Shown here piece after piece: positions 35,858 to 44,488 of a stretch of DNA of 64,000 nt. Source of the stretch: Haliea sp. GTDB lineage: Bacteria; Pseudomonadota; Gammaproteobacteria; Pseudomonadales; Halieaceae. Position 1 is the stretch's first letter. Each line of letters starts with the position of its first letter. The stretch spans positions 43,868 to 107,867 of the forward strand of contig NZNC01000023.1 of assembly GCA_002692965.1 (NCBI GenBank), in the 5' to 3' direction. A program made the translations under genes and the position numbers. Below the pieces are notes generated by a model. It searched no databases and had not been told where the DNA came from. It saw only the letters and a program-made list of their open reading frames with translations.

Positions 35858-36214
35858 TCAGATCGAGGGCCCGGACTGCCAGGGCCAGCGCCCGGTCAAC
35901 TCCATTTCCAGGCTGAAGCTGAGGAAGGTGCGAATCGCCACGATCAGGCCGAGCACGCCGACCCCCTCGAAGGTGAGGTCTACCGCCACCGTGGTGATGA
36001 TGTCCGCGGCAATCAGGATTTCCAGCCCCAGCAGGATACCCCGCCCCATGCGCAGGCGCAGCTCCTGGAAAATGGCTTCGCGGTCTTCCCGCAGCATGTG
36101 CCGGTATCCCGCCCGTCCCAGGGCAAACACCGCCACGCCGGTAATCACCACGATCCCCAGTGCCTCGATCAGCACCGCACACCAGACCGCCAGGGATTCT
36201 ATCTGTGTGGTCAT
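35858..36214 (-). CDS. DUF1622 membrane protein
   Basis: 118 residues with three hydrophobic segments (VWCAVLIEALGIVVITGVAV, GILLGLEILIAADIITTVAV, VLGLIVAIRTFLSFSLEMEL) and a charged loop between the first two (REDREAIFQELRLRMGR). This is the size and pattern of DUF1622, inner-membrane proteins of unknown role. It stands alone between the SOS-controlled radical SAM gene and the ABC transporter genes. Confidence 0.85.
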   Translation of the reverse strand: MTTQIESLAVWCAVLIEALGIVVITGVAVFALGRAGYRHMLREDREAIFQELRLRMGRGILLGLEILIAADIITTVAVDLTFEGVGVLGLIVAIRTFLSFSLEMELTGRWPWQSGPSI

Positions 36215-36273
36215 ATTGCCCCCCGAATGACGCCTGCTGTGATCCTACACCCTTCCGGCGCCCGGCGTGAGAG

Positions 36274-37041
36274 TCAGCGCCGCACCCAGCGCAGACGCAG
36301 CACCTGGCTGAGCGCATCGACCAGCAGCACCAGACCCAGCATGGCGAGGATCACTGTCGAGGCGCGGGCCTCCTGGAACAGCGACAAGTGAATGTGCAGC
36401 ATTTGACCCAGCCCGCCGGCGCCGACCAGGCCGAGAATGCTGGCCATGCGGATGTTGTTCTCCCAGCGATAGAGGCCATAGGACAGCAGCTGCGGCCAGA
36501 CGCCCGGCAGGGTGCCGTAGCAGAAAGCCGCCAGACGCCCGCCGCCCCCGGCGCGGATGGCCTCGGCGGCCGTCGCGGGGGTGTTTTCCAGGGCCTCGGT
36601 ATAGAGGCGCCCCAGTACCCCGGTGGTATGCAGGGCCAGCGCCAGCGTCCCGGCATTGGGCCCCAGCCCCACCGCCAGTACCATCAGGGCCGCCCAGACC
36701 AGTTCCGGCACCGCGCGCAGGAGATTCGCCAGGCCCCTGGCCGGAACCGCCCGCCAGGCGGGTGCGCCGGCGGCGATCAGGGCCAGCAAGAGGCCGAGCA
36801 CAACCGCCAGCAGCGTGCCCATGGCCGACATCGCCAGTGTCTCCAGCAGGGCCTGCCCGACCCGGCCCAGGTGCGCCGGACTCAGATCCGGTTGCAGGAA
36901 GCCGCGGGCGTAGTCGCGCATCGCGTCCCGGCCCGCACCGGTGAGCAGGCCACCGAAGTCCAGCGCCAGGTAGTGGAAGGCCCAGCCAGTCGCCAGCACG
37001 GCCAGTCCCAGCCACAACAGCCCCGCCCGACGCACCGTCAC
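36274..37041 (-). CDS. PhnE-type ABC transporter permease (second)
   Basis: 255-residue inner-membrane permease of the phosphonate/selenate type, with the loop motif AIRAGGGGRLAAFCYGTLPG and YRWENNIRMASILGLVGAGGLG characteristic of PhnE. It overlaps the first permease by four bases. Two different permeases next to one ATPase and one binding protein suggest a heterodimeric channel. Confidence 0.9.
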   Translation of the reverse strand: MTVRRAGLLWLGLAVLATGWAFHYLALDFGGLLTGAGRDAMRDYARGFLQPDLSPAHLGRVGQALLETLAMSAMGTLLAVVLGLLLALIAAGAPAWRAVPARGLANLLRAVPELVWAALMVLAVGLGPNAGTLALALHTTGVLGRLYTEALENTPATAAEAIRAGGGGRLAAFCYGTLPGVWPQLLSYGLYRWENNIRMASILGLVGAGGLGQMLHIHLSLFQEARASTVILAMLGLVLLVDALSQVLRLRWVRR

Positions 37042-37868
37042 GCCCCCACCCCCAGGCTGCGGCGCAGGATGCGCGAAAGCCCGTCAACAGCGGTCACCAA
37101 CAGCACGAAGACCAGCAGCAGGGTGGCCACCTCGCCCCCCGCCAGCATGCGCAGGGACAGCTCGACCTGCTGCCCAAGGCCGCCAGCACCGACAAAGCCC
37201 ATCACCACCGAGGCCCGGAGGGCACACTCCCAGCGATAGAGGGTGTAGGACAGCAGCTCGCCCAGGGCGTTGGGCAGGAGTCCGTAGGCGAAGGCCGCCA
37301 GGCGCGACCCGCCTGCAGCCAGAATGGCCCGGGCGGGTGCCGGGCCCACCGACTCCAGGATCTCAGCGTACACTTTCCCCAGCATGCCGGCGTAGGTGAT
37401 GGCGATGGCCAGCACACCGGCGGTCGGCCCCAGGCCCAGGGCCCGCACCAACAACAAAGCCCAGACCAGTTCGGGGATACTGCGCAGCACGATCAGCAGG
37501 CCGCGCAGGGGCCAGCGCACCAGGCCCCCCCAGGGGCCCGGACGGCCCTCCGCCGCCAGCGCCGAGAGGGACAGTGCGCGATTGATCACCAGGGCGGCGG
37601 GAGCGGCAAGCAGCACTGCCAGGGCCATCCCCACGGTGGCGATGGCCAGGGTTTCCAGGGTGGCGCGGCCTACCAGGGCGAGAAAGGCGAGGTCGTGGGC
37701 CAGGGGCCAGAAGCCGGCGAGGAAGCCCGCCATGGCCCGGGCGGAGTCCCCCGCCACCAGCCCCGCCGGGTTCAGTTCGCTCAGGTGCAGGGCCGGCCAC
37801 AGCAGGGCCAGGGCAAGCAGCGTCCAGCCCAGCCTTGGCCAGCGCTGAGGATCGTTCGCGCTCAGCAA
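37038..37868 (-). CDS. PhnE-type ABC transporter permease (first)
   Basis: 276-residue permease paralogous to the next gene, with the equivalent motifs [20 protein letters not shown] and [20 protein letters not shown]. About six transmembrane segments are seen. Its start overlaps the ATPase stop by seven bases and its stop overlaps the second permease by four, so all are co-translated. Confidence 0.9.
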   Translation of the reverse strand: MLSANDPQRWPRLGWTLLALALLWPALHLSELNPAGLVAGDSARAMAGFLAGFWPLAHDLAFLALVGRATLETLAIATVGMALAVLLAAPAALVINRALSLSALAAEGRPGPWGGLVRWPLRGLLIVLRSIPELVWALLLVRALGLGPTAGVLAIAITYAGMLGKVYAEILESVGPAPARAILAAGGSRLAAFAYGLLPNALGELLSYTLYRWECALRASVVMGFVGAGGLGQQVELSLRMLAGGEVATLLLVFVLLVTAVDGLSRILRRSLGVGA

Positions 37869-38677
37869 CGCGGGGGTACTCCCGCGGGCTCGGCCGCCCG
37901 CGTCGCCTCGGGGGCCGACAGCTGCGCGTTGTCAAACAGTTCAGAGAGTTCCGCCGGGCTCACCTCAGCGGCCGGCTTGTCGAACAAGACCTGCCCCTCT
38001 CGCAAGCCGATGATCCGCGGAAAGGCCTCCAGCGCCAGGTCGACTGCATGCAGGCTGACCACCAGGGCCGCTCCCCGGGAAGCCGCATCGGCCTGCAGGA
38101 TCCGCAGACAGTGGGCCGCCAGTCGCGGGTCCATGGCCGACACCGGCTCGTCCGCCAGCAGCAGGTCCGCCTGCTGGTACAGGGCCCGGGCAATGCCCAC
38201 CCGCTGCAGCTGACCGCCGGACAGGCTGTCACAGCGGCTGTAGAGACGATCCTCCAGGTCCAGACGGCGCAATCCCGCGCCGATACCCGCCGCATCCAGC
38301 GGCCAGGCCAGATTGAGCAGCGCGCGCCCCGCTGACCAGCGCCCGAGTCGCCCCGCGCTCACCGCCGTGATCACCCGCTGCACGGGCGGCAGGGGTGGCG
38401 CCTGGTGCACCAGGCCCAGTCGGGCACGCAGGCGCTGGCGGGCGCGCGGGGAGAGCCGCCAGGGACACTGCCCGAGCAGCGTGACAGCCCCGGATTGCGG
38501 CGCCAGCGTGGCCGAGAGCACCCGCAGCAGGGTGGTCTTGCCGGCGCCCGACGGGCCGATCACTGCCACCTGCTCCCCCGGCGCCAGCCGCAGGGACACC
38601 GAGCGCAGGGCCCGGGTGCCATTGCGATGGGCCAGGCTGACGGCGTCGAGGACGGCGGCGGGCGTGCCCGAACTCAT
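37862..38677 (-). CDS. PhnC-type ABC transporter ATP-binding protein
   Basis: 271-residue ATPase with Walker [10 protein letters not shown] near 39-47, signature [15 protein letters not shown], Walker [14 protein letters not shown] and a switch histidine in [11 protein letters not shown]. It is most like PhnC. The gene directly follows the binding-protein gene with no gap. It supplies energy to the two permeases encoded downstream. Confidence 0.92.
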   Translation of the reverse strand: MSSGTPAAVLDAVSLAHRNGTRALRSVSLRLAPGEQVAVIGPSGAGKTTLLRVLSATLAPQSGAVTLLGQCPWRLSPRARQRLRARLGLVHQAPPLPPVQRVITAVSAGRLGRWSAGRALLNLAWPLDAAGIGAGLRRLDLEDRLYSRCDSLSGGQLQRVGIARALYQQADLLLADEPVSAMDPRLAAHCLRILQADAASRGAALVVSLHAVDLALEAFPRIIGLREGQVLFDKPAAEVSPAELSELFDNAQLSAPEATRAAEPAGVPPRC

Positions 38678-39550
38678 CTACAGCAGGCCGGCGTCGCGCG
38701 CCGCGGCCTCGATCGCCCTGTAGTTTTCCACCCGGGTGGCAATAAAGCGGGAAGCGCGTTGCAGCTCGAGTATCTCGCGGTGGGCGGGCTGCTCGGGATC
38801 GAGCGCGAGGAAGGCCTCGCGGATACGCGTCTGGAGGTCGTTATCCAGGCTGCCGCGCACGGTCCAGTTGTAGTCGTGGTAGCCCGGCGTCACCTCGATC
38901 ACCCGCAGCTTGCCGGTCAGGGTCGGCGAGGTATCGCGCAGCTTCTGCCACACCGCGCTGTTCAGCACGCCGGCATCGACGCGCCCCGAGGCGACCCAGG
39001 CCGCGGTGGCATCGTGGGCCCCGGAGAAGGCGATGCGACTGAAAAAGTCCTCCGGCTCGATGCCCTGTTCCCGCATGAAGTGGCGCGGCATCAGGTGCCC
39101 GGAGGTGGAGGAGACGGAACCGAAGGCAAACGCCGCTCCCTTCAGATCGGCCAGGGTGGCAACGTCCGTGCGCGCGGTGACGAAGGTACTGGTGAAACTC
39201 TGATCCTGTTCCCTTTGCACCAGGGGTACGGCGTCACCCGTGCGCAGGTGCGCCTGTACGAAGGTGAAGCCCCCCAGCCAGGCCAGGTCGATGCGCTCCG
39301 CCGCCAGGGCCTCGACCACTGCGGCGTAGTCGGTAACCGGCACGAAGCTCACTGTCATGCCCAGGGCGTCTTCCAGGTAGGCGCCCAGGGGCTCGAACTT
39401 GCGCAGGAGCTCAGTGGGCGCCTCGTCGGGAATCGCCGAGACGCGCAGCACCTCGGGCTTGGACTGGGCGGAAACTGGAGCTGTGGCGAACAGGCTGAGG
39501 CAGAAAGCAAGGCACAGGCCAAGGGCCAGCGCGGGATGACGCAGGGACAT
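38678..39550 (-). CDS. PhnD-like substrate-binding protein, putative selenate/phosphonate ABC transporter
   Basis: 290 residues with a Sec signal (LGLCLAFCLSLFATAPVSAQ). The mature start VLRVSAIPDEAPTELLRKF and the stretches VPVTDYAAVVEALAAERIDL, AWLGGFTFVQA, FGSVSSTSGHLMPR and SGAHDATAAWV match, from memory, the subfamily labelled putative selenate ABC transporter binding protein. The broader PhnD/PtxB group binds phosphonate, phosphite or hypophosphite. The exact anion needs testing. No C-P lyase or phosphite genes are nearby, which weakly favours another oxyanion. Confidence 0.85.
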   Translation of the reverse strand: MSLRHPALALGLCLAFCLSLFATAPVSAQSKPEVLRVSAIPDEAPTELLRKFEPLGAYLEDALGMTVSFVPVTDYAAVVEALAAERIDLAWLGGFTFVQAHLRTGDAVPLVQREQDQSFTSTFVTARTDVATLADLKGAAFAFGSVSSTSGHLMPRHFMREQGIEPEDFFSRIAFSGAHDATAAWVASGRVDAGVLNSAVWQKLRDTSPTLTGKLRVIEVTPGYHDYNWTVRGSLDNDLQTRIREAFLALDPEQPAHREILELQRASRFIATRVENYRAIEAAARDAGLL

Positions 39551-39591
39551 GGGCTTCTCCGGTTCAATAGCGGAAAAAAACAGCCTCCATG

Positions 39592-40614
39592 TTACCCAGC
39601 CAGCACCCCACTGGTATAGCCCAGCACATCATCATCCTCCTGCCATCTTTCACGCACCGCCAGGATCTCGGGCAGGCAGCGCTCAAAGGCGTCCACCAGC
39701 TCCGGATCAAAGTGCTCACCGCGCTCCCGGCGAATCAGCTCCAGGGCCTCGCTGACCGACCAGGGCTCCTTGTAGGGGCGCCGGCTGGTTAACGCGTCGA
39801 ACACATCGGCGATGGCCACGATACGGGCGGAAACCGGAATGGCTTCGCCGGCAATACCGTGAGGATAACCACTCCCGTTCCATTTCTCGTGGTGGTTGAG
39901 CGCAATCTCGCGCGCCATGCGCAGGAACGCGGAACCGTCATCACCGATGATCTCGGCGCCGATCAATGTATGTTGCCGCATGACCTCCCATTGGGCGGCG
40001 TCCAGCGCGCCCGGGTGCTGCAGGATCGCGTCGGGAATACCGATCTTGCCGACATCGTGCATGGGAGCGGTATTCAGCAAATTGTCCGCCCACTCCCGGG
40101 AGTAGCCCGCGGCGAGGGCGATCAGTCGCGCAAAATGGCTCATCCGGATCACGTGCAATCCGGTCTCATTGTCCTTGTATTCCGCCGCGCGCCCCAGTCG
40201 TTGCACGATAGACAGTCGCGTGGCGCGAAGCTCTTCGTAGTTGACCAGGGCGAGGTGGGTTTTCACCCGCGCGAGCACAATCGGCGGGCTCACGGGCTTG
40301 GTGATATAGTCCACAGCCCCAAGGGCAAAACCCTGCGCCTCATCGTCGGTATCGCTCAGGGCGGTCACGAAAATCACCGGGATATTGCGGGTCGCCAGGT
40401 CCTGCTTGAGCATCTGGCACACTTCGTGTCCGCTCATCTCCGGCATCATGACATCCAGAAGCACCAGATCCGGGCTTTCACTACGCGACAAGTCCAGCGC
40501 CCGCTGCCCGTTCTTGGCGAACAACAGGCGGTACTCGCTACCCAGGATGCCCTGGAGCACCTGCAGGTTGATGGCTTCATCATCCACCAGCAATAGCGTT
40601 TTCCGCTTATTCAT
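39592..40614 (-). CDS. Response regulator with HD-GYP c-di-GMP phosphodiesterase domain
   Basis: 340 residues from MNKRKTLLLVDDE (an in-frame ATG six bases earlier is possible). Receiver domain with the DD acidic pair, the phosphorylated aspartate in LVLLDVMMP (about residue 54) and the lysine in YITKP, then an HD-GYP domain with MHDVGKIG (about 185-192) and HHEKWNGSGYP (about 241-251). Such proteins degrade cyclic di-GMP when phosphorylated. The start overlaps the end of the hybrid kinase gene, making that kinase its likely partner. Confidence 0.94.
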   Translation of the reverse strand: MNKRKTLLLVDDEAINLQVLQGILGSEYRLLFAKNGQRALDLSRSESPDLVLLDVMMPEMSGHEVCQMLKQDLATRNIPVIFVTALSDTDDEAQGFALGAVDYITKPVSPPIVLARVKTHLALVNYEELRATRLSIVQRLGRAAEYKDNETGLHVIRMSHFARLIALAAGYSREWADNLLNTAPMHDVGKIGIPDAILQHPGALDAAQWEVMRQHTLIGAEIIGDDGSAFLRMAREIALNHHEKWNGSGYPHGIAGEAIPVSARIVAIADVFDALTSRRPYKEPWSVSEALELIRRERGEHFDPELVDAFERCLPEILAVRERWQEDDDVLGYTSGVLAG

Positions 40615-43597
40615 GTACATGCCCCCGGTGACTCTGCTGATCGCGGAATACGACCAGCACCTGCATCGCAGATTCCGTATCGAAACTCTCCATGGCCTCT
40701 TCCAGCGCGGCCGCCTGGCTGGCGGAGAGCATGGTTATCAAGCGCCGCAGTTCCTCGCTCGGGATTTCCCCATGGTCCAGGCGCTGTAGCGTCCGCTCGA
40801 GGAGTTCGCGATCAAGGGGCGCTTCCTCCCTCGACTGCGGGTCGGCGCGATCGTCCGCAGAGATCGGGAAGCGTGCCATCGTGGCCTGGAGCGCAGCCCG
40901 GGCCGACGCCATCGCGTCCGCCACTCCCGCCCCTGCCGTAACCCGGTCCTCCAACACCACCAGCACATCCGCCAGGCGCGAGAGCAGCAGGTTGCCCGCT
41001 GCACCCCGGAGCCGGTGCAGGCGCCCCGCGGCCGCGTCCGCCTGATCAACGACCTCCGTCGTCAGCGTCGCGAGCTCGGCGGGCAGCGTCGCCAGAAAGC
41101 GCGTCGCAGCATTCGCGTGGGAGGCCGGATCTCCCCACATACCCTCCACGCGGGCGCTGTCCACCAGCGGCAGTGTGCCCTGAGCCGACGGAAGGTCGAC
41201 ATCCACGGGGGCGCTTGCGCCACCCTTGGTCACCCTGGCGATTTCGCTCAACAGCGCCTGCACATCCAGGGGCTTGGCGACAAAGCCATCCATCCCAGCG
41301 GCCTGGGCGCGCCGACGATCCTCCAGCAACACGCTCGCGGTCAGGGCGAGCACCGGGGTACGATGGCGGCCTTCCTGCCGCTCGTATTCCCGGATCTGGC
41401 GGCAAGCGTCGTGCCCATTGAGAACGGGCATCTGTACATCCATCAGCACCAGGTCGCAGGGTTCCCGTCGCCAGCTGGCGACCGCCTCCTCACCGTTACT
41501 GGCAGCGCGGACCGTATGACCCCGCTTGCCCAGGACGGTCGCGATCAACTCCACATTCTGTTCAACGTCGTCCACCACCAGCACCTGAAGCGGGGCCAGG
41601 CACACCTCTTCTCCCCCCACGGGCTCCTCTGCCGGACGCCGGCCCGGCAGCAGCGGCAGGCAGACGCGAAATTCGCTACCTTCACCGGGGGCGCTCTCCA
41701 CTGCAATGCTGCCCGCCATCAACTCGACCAATTGTCGGGCAATGGTGGTTCCCAGCCCCGTGCCACCATAGCGTCGCGTCATGCTCGAGTCGGCCTGCAC
41801 GAAGGGGTCGAAGAGGTTTTCCAGCACAGATTCAGACATGCCCATCCCGGTATCGGTGACCCGGAACAGGACGCCTTTGCATTCCGGATCCCGGGACACT
41901 CGCAGGCTCACTCCACCCCGCTCCGTGAATTTCACCGCATTGCTGGCCAGGTTGAGCAGGACCTGCTGGATTCTCAGGGGATCACCGACAAAGTAGTCCC
42001 CGACATTCTTCTCATAATCCAGGACAAGAGAAAGTGATTTTTGCGCGGCTGAAAGCGACAGCGTTGCCACGATCTGCTCGCATACATCCCGCAGGGAGAA
42101 ATCACGGTGCTCGAGCTCCGTCGCGCCACTTTCCAGCTTGGCGGTGTCGAGGATGTCATTCAGCAGTGACAGCAATGACCTGGCGGATTTGCGCACGACC
42201 CCCAGGTTGCGTATCTGCTGCTCGGACAATGGTGTCTCCAGTAAAAGGTCGGTGAAGCCGAGGATCGCGTTCATGGGCGTGCGTATCTCGTGACTCATGT
42301 TGGCAAGAAAGCGGCTCTTGGCATGCGCCGCGGCCTCCGCCTCTTCCTTGGCACGGCGCAGATCGCTCTCCATTCGTTGTCGCTCGGTCACATCCACCAG
42401 GATGCCGTCGATCCAGCGCACTTGGCCGGCGGCATCGAATATCGGCGTCGCCACCTCGGAGACCCAGCGCCAGCTCCCATCCCGGTGACGCATCCGGTAG
42501 CGAATGTCCCAGGATTCACGCCGCTCCAGCGCTCGCTGAAGGTAAGCATCGGTCTCGCCCTCGTCGCCACTGTGCAGCAATTCACCAATGGTCTTGCGCC
42601 CCTGGAGGAAGTCCTCAGCCTCCCAGCCGGTGATGTCCCGAATACGGGGGCTGACAAACAGCGCCGTCCAGTGCGCGTCCCACAGGCAGCGGAAAGCCGC
42701 GCCGGGCAGATTGCCGATCAGAGTGCGGTACTGGGCCTCGCTTTCGGCGAGCTGTACCTGCACCGCATTGCGCTCCTCGGCGGTGCTCTCGGCAAGCTGC
42801 AAGAGGGAGCGGTAGCGCGCCAGCAGATTGATCAGCACGATCAGCAAGCTGAGCCCCACGGTGACCACAGCGATAGTCAAAGCGAGTGTGAAATGGTCGT
42901 TTCTCACTGCGGCAGCTCCGGCATCCGGCACCCCCACGAAGCGTGTCGCCGCCATCGCGGTGTAATGCATGCCCGCGATGGCCGCGCCCATAACCAGCGC
43001 TGCCGTGATCCGAAGGCGGATGCCGCGTATCGCCAGTCGGCTGCGCAGGCCGAAGCTGATCCAGAGGGCCAGTGAGGCCAACACCACCGCCACTACCAGC
43101 GATGCGGCGAAGAGGACCGGCTCATAACGCAACAGTGGCCCCAGGGTCATCGCCGCCATGCCGATATAATGCATGGCACCGATTCCCGCACCCACGGCCA
43201 GGCCCGCAACGGCAACCCGGGCGCCGGTCACCGCCGGCCTGGCCAGCAAGCCGAGGGTAACGCCCGCCGCCATCACTGCCGGCACGCCGGAAGCCAGTGT
43301 AATGCCGAGATCGTAGTCCACCGGGGTACACAGCTCGAACGCGAGCATACCGATAAAGTGCATTGACCAGACGCCGCCGCCCAAGGCCAGGGCGCCGGTT
43401 GCAAGATGCAGGCGCCGAGTGCGAGTAGAGTGGATATGCCGAGCCAGGGTTGCCAGGGTCAGGGCCAGATAGGAGGCCCCCGCTGCAATCAGGACCGACA
43501 GGACGACCAGCGGCCAGTTATGGTCCCCACTCAGTAAGCGCTCCGCGGGAACATCTTCCAGCAGGAAAAAGTGGCTGGGCTCGAAATGCAGGGGCAT
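40607..43597 (-). CDS. MHYT-domain hybrid sensor histidine kinase (MHYT-PAS-HisKA-HATPase-REC-Hpt)
   Basis: 996 residues. A seven-helix MHYT sensor carries MHFIGM at 79-84, MHYIGM at 142-147 and MHYTAM at 210-215. MHYT domains are proposed to bind copper and sense gases or redox state. It is followed by a PAS domain (about 285-400, with IDGILVDVTERQ), HisKA (FLANMSHEIRTPMNAILGF), HATPase (VLLNLASNAVKFTERGG, VTDTGMGM, GGTGLG), a receiver (CDLVLMDVQMPVLNGH) and a C-terminal Hpt domain (LHRLRGAAGN). A full internal phosphorelay is therefore present, and the HD-GYP regulator gene overlaps its 3' end. Confidence 0.93.
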   Translation of the reverse strand: MPLHFEPSHFFLLEDVPAERLLSGDHNWPLVVLSVLIAAGASYLALTLATLARHIHSTRTRRLHLATGALALGGGVWSMHFIGMLAFELCTPVDYDLGITLASGVPAVMAAGVTLGLLARPAVTGARVAVAGLAVGAGIGAMHYIGMAAMTLGPLLRYEPVLFAASLVVAVVLASLALWISFGLRSRLAIRGIRLRITAALVMGAAIAGMHYTAMAATRFVGVPDAGAAAVRNDHFTLALTIAVVTVGLSLLIVLINLLARYRSLLQLAESTAEERNAVQVQLAESEAQYRTLIGNLPGAAFRCLWDAHWTALFVSPRIRDITGWEAEDFLQGRKTIGELLHSGDEGETDAYLQRALERRESWDIRYRMRHRDGSWRWVSEVATPIFDAAGQVRWIDGILVDVTERQRMESDLRRAKEEAEAAAHAKSRFLANMSHEIRTPMNAILGFTDLLLETPLSEQQIRNLGVVRKSARSLLSLLNDILDTAKLESGATELEHRDFSLRDVCEQIVATLSLSAAQKSLSLVLDYEKNVGDYFVGDPLRIQQVLLNLASNAVKFTERGGVSLRVSRDPECKGVLFRVTDTGMGMSESVLENLFDPFVQADSSMTRRYGGTGLGTTIARQLVELMAGSIAVESAPGEGSEFRVCLPLLPGRRPAEEPVGGEEVCLAPLQVLVVDDVEQNVELIATVLGKRGHTVRAASNGEEAVASWRREPCDLVLMDVQMPVLNGHDACRQIREYERQEGRHRTPVLALTASVLLEDRRRAQAAGMDGFVAKPLDVQALLSEIARVTKGGASAPVDVDLPSAQGTLPLVDSARVEGMWGDPASHANAATRFLATLPAELATLTTEVVDQADAAAGRLHRLRGAAGNLLLSRLADVLVVLEDRVTAGAGVADAMASARAALQATMARFPISADDRADPQSREEAPLDRELLERTLQRLDHGEIPSEELRRLITMLSASQAAALEEAMESFDTESAMQVLVVFRDQQSHRGHVHE

Positions 43598-43669
43598 ACG
43601 CAGGATCCCGGGTCAATTCCAGTCGCGCCCCCGCGAGGGCGGCATTGAAGCGGTGGGGCGGGCTAAACT

Positions 43670-44488
43670 TCAGTCACCCTGCCAGAGGTAACAGCTGCCC
43701 TGCATGCCCATCATGGTGAAACCGAACCGCTGCTCGGCGGGCCGGCGCATCGCCCCATAACAAACGTGCAGGGGCAGGAGATGCTCCTCGCGTGGGTGGC
43801 AATAGCGCCCATGCGGGGCCATCTCCCAGTGCTCCAGGCGATGAAGGCGTTCGCTTTCCACCAGATTGGCTGAAGAAAGCGTTTGTTCCAGCCAACCTTC
43901 GAACGCCTGGTTGTGTGAATACATATGCGCGTCCCTGCCATCAAAAAATGCCTGCAGGTTGTGAAAGGACGAGCCCGAGCCCAGCAGCAACAGGTTTCTA
44001 CCCGTGACGGCGGCAAGCCCGGAAAGCGCCCTGCCCAGATCGAGGTGGGCTGTCGCATCCAACGAACTTAGCAACGATAACTGTACGCAGGGTATATCGG
44101 CAGCTGGGTACATCAACTTGAGCGGCACAAACAAACCATGGTCAAAAGCACGACACCCATCGCCTTCGGCCGGGATGCCCTCGGCGCGAAGCACCTCGCA
44201 TATCTGTTCTGCGAGATGCGGCGCCCCGGGTGCCGGGTAGTCGATCTGATATGACTCCGGGGAAAAGCCATAGTAATCGTAGAGCAGCCCTGGCGCGGCT
44301 GAAGTCGTTACCGTTGCGACGTCAGCTTCCCAGTGGGCGCTGACCACGATGATCGCCTCGGGCCGCGGAAGGGTTTCCGCGAGCCCCTGCAGGGTGCGTA
44401 CCAGCTCGGCATGAGCCGGGTCCCCCAGCAAGGGCAGTGGCCCGCCGCCGTGTGAGATATACAGGCTGCGCAACATCGGCTCAGACAT
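43670..44488 (-). CDS. LigB-type (4,5-DOPA extradiol dioxygenase family) protein
   Basis: 272 residues of the class III extradiol dioxygenase family related to YgiD/DODA. The metal ligands are likely the histidines in YISHGGGPLP and VSAHWE, with more in AFDHGLFVPLKLMYP and YSHNQAFEGWL. These enzymes open catechol rings with Fe(II) or bind zinc. The substrate is unknown. The start overlaps the propionyl-CoA synthetase stop by eight bases, so both are made together, though no clear metabolic link is evident. Confidence 0.88.
   Translation of the reverse strand: MSEPMLRSLYISHGGGPLPLLGDPAHAELVRTLQGLAETLPRPEAIIVVSAHWEADVATVTTSAAPGLLYDYYGFSPESYQIDYPAPGAPHLAEQICEVLRAEGIPAEGDGCRAFDHGLFVPLKLMYPAADIPCVQLSLLSSLDATAHLDLGRALSGLAAVTGRNLLLLGSGSSFHNLQAFFDGRDAHMYSHNQAFEGWLEQTLSSANLVESERLHRLEHWEMAPHGRYCHPREEHLLPLHVCYGAMRRPAEQRFGFTMMGMQGSCYLWQGD

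Noticed and set aside
36245..37087. 280-codon minus-strand frame over the second permease gene
   Set aside because: Overlaps the PhnE-type permease in another frame, with Gly/Arg/Ala-rich composition and no membrane pattern.
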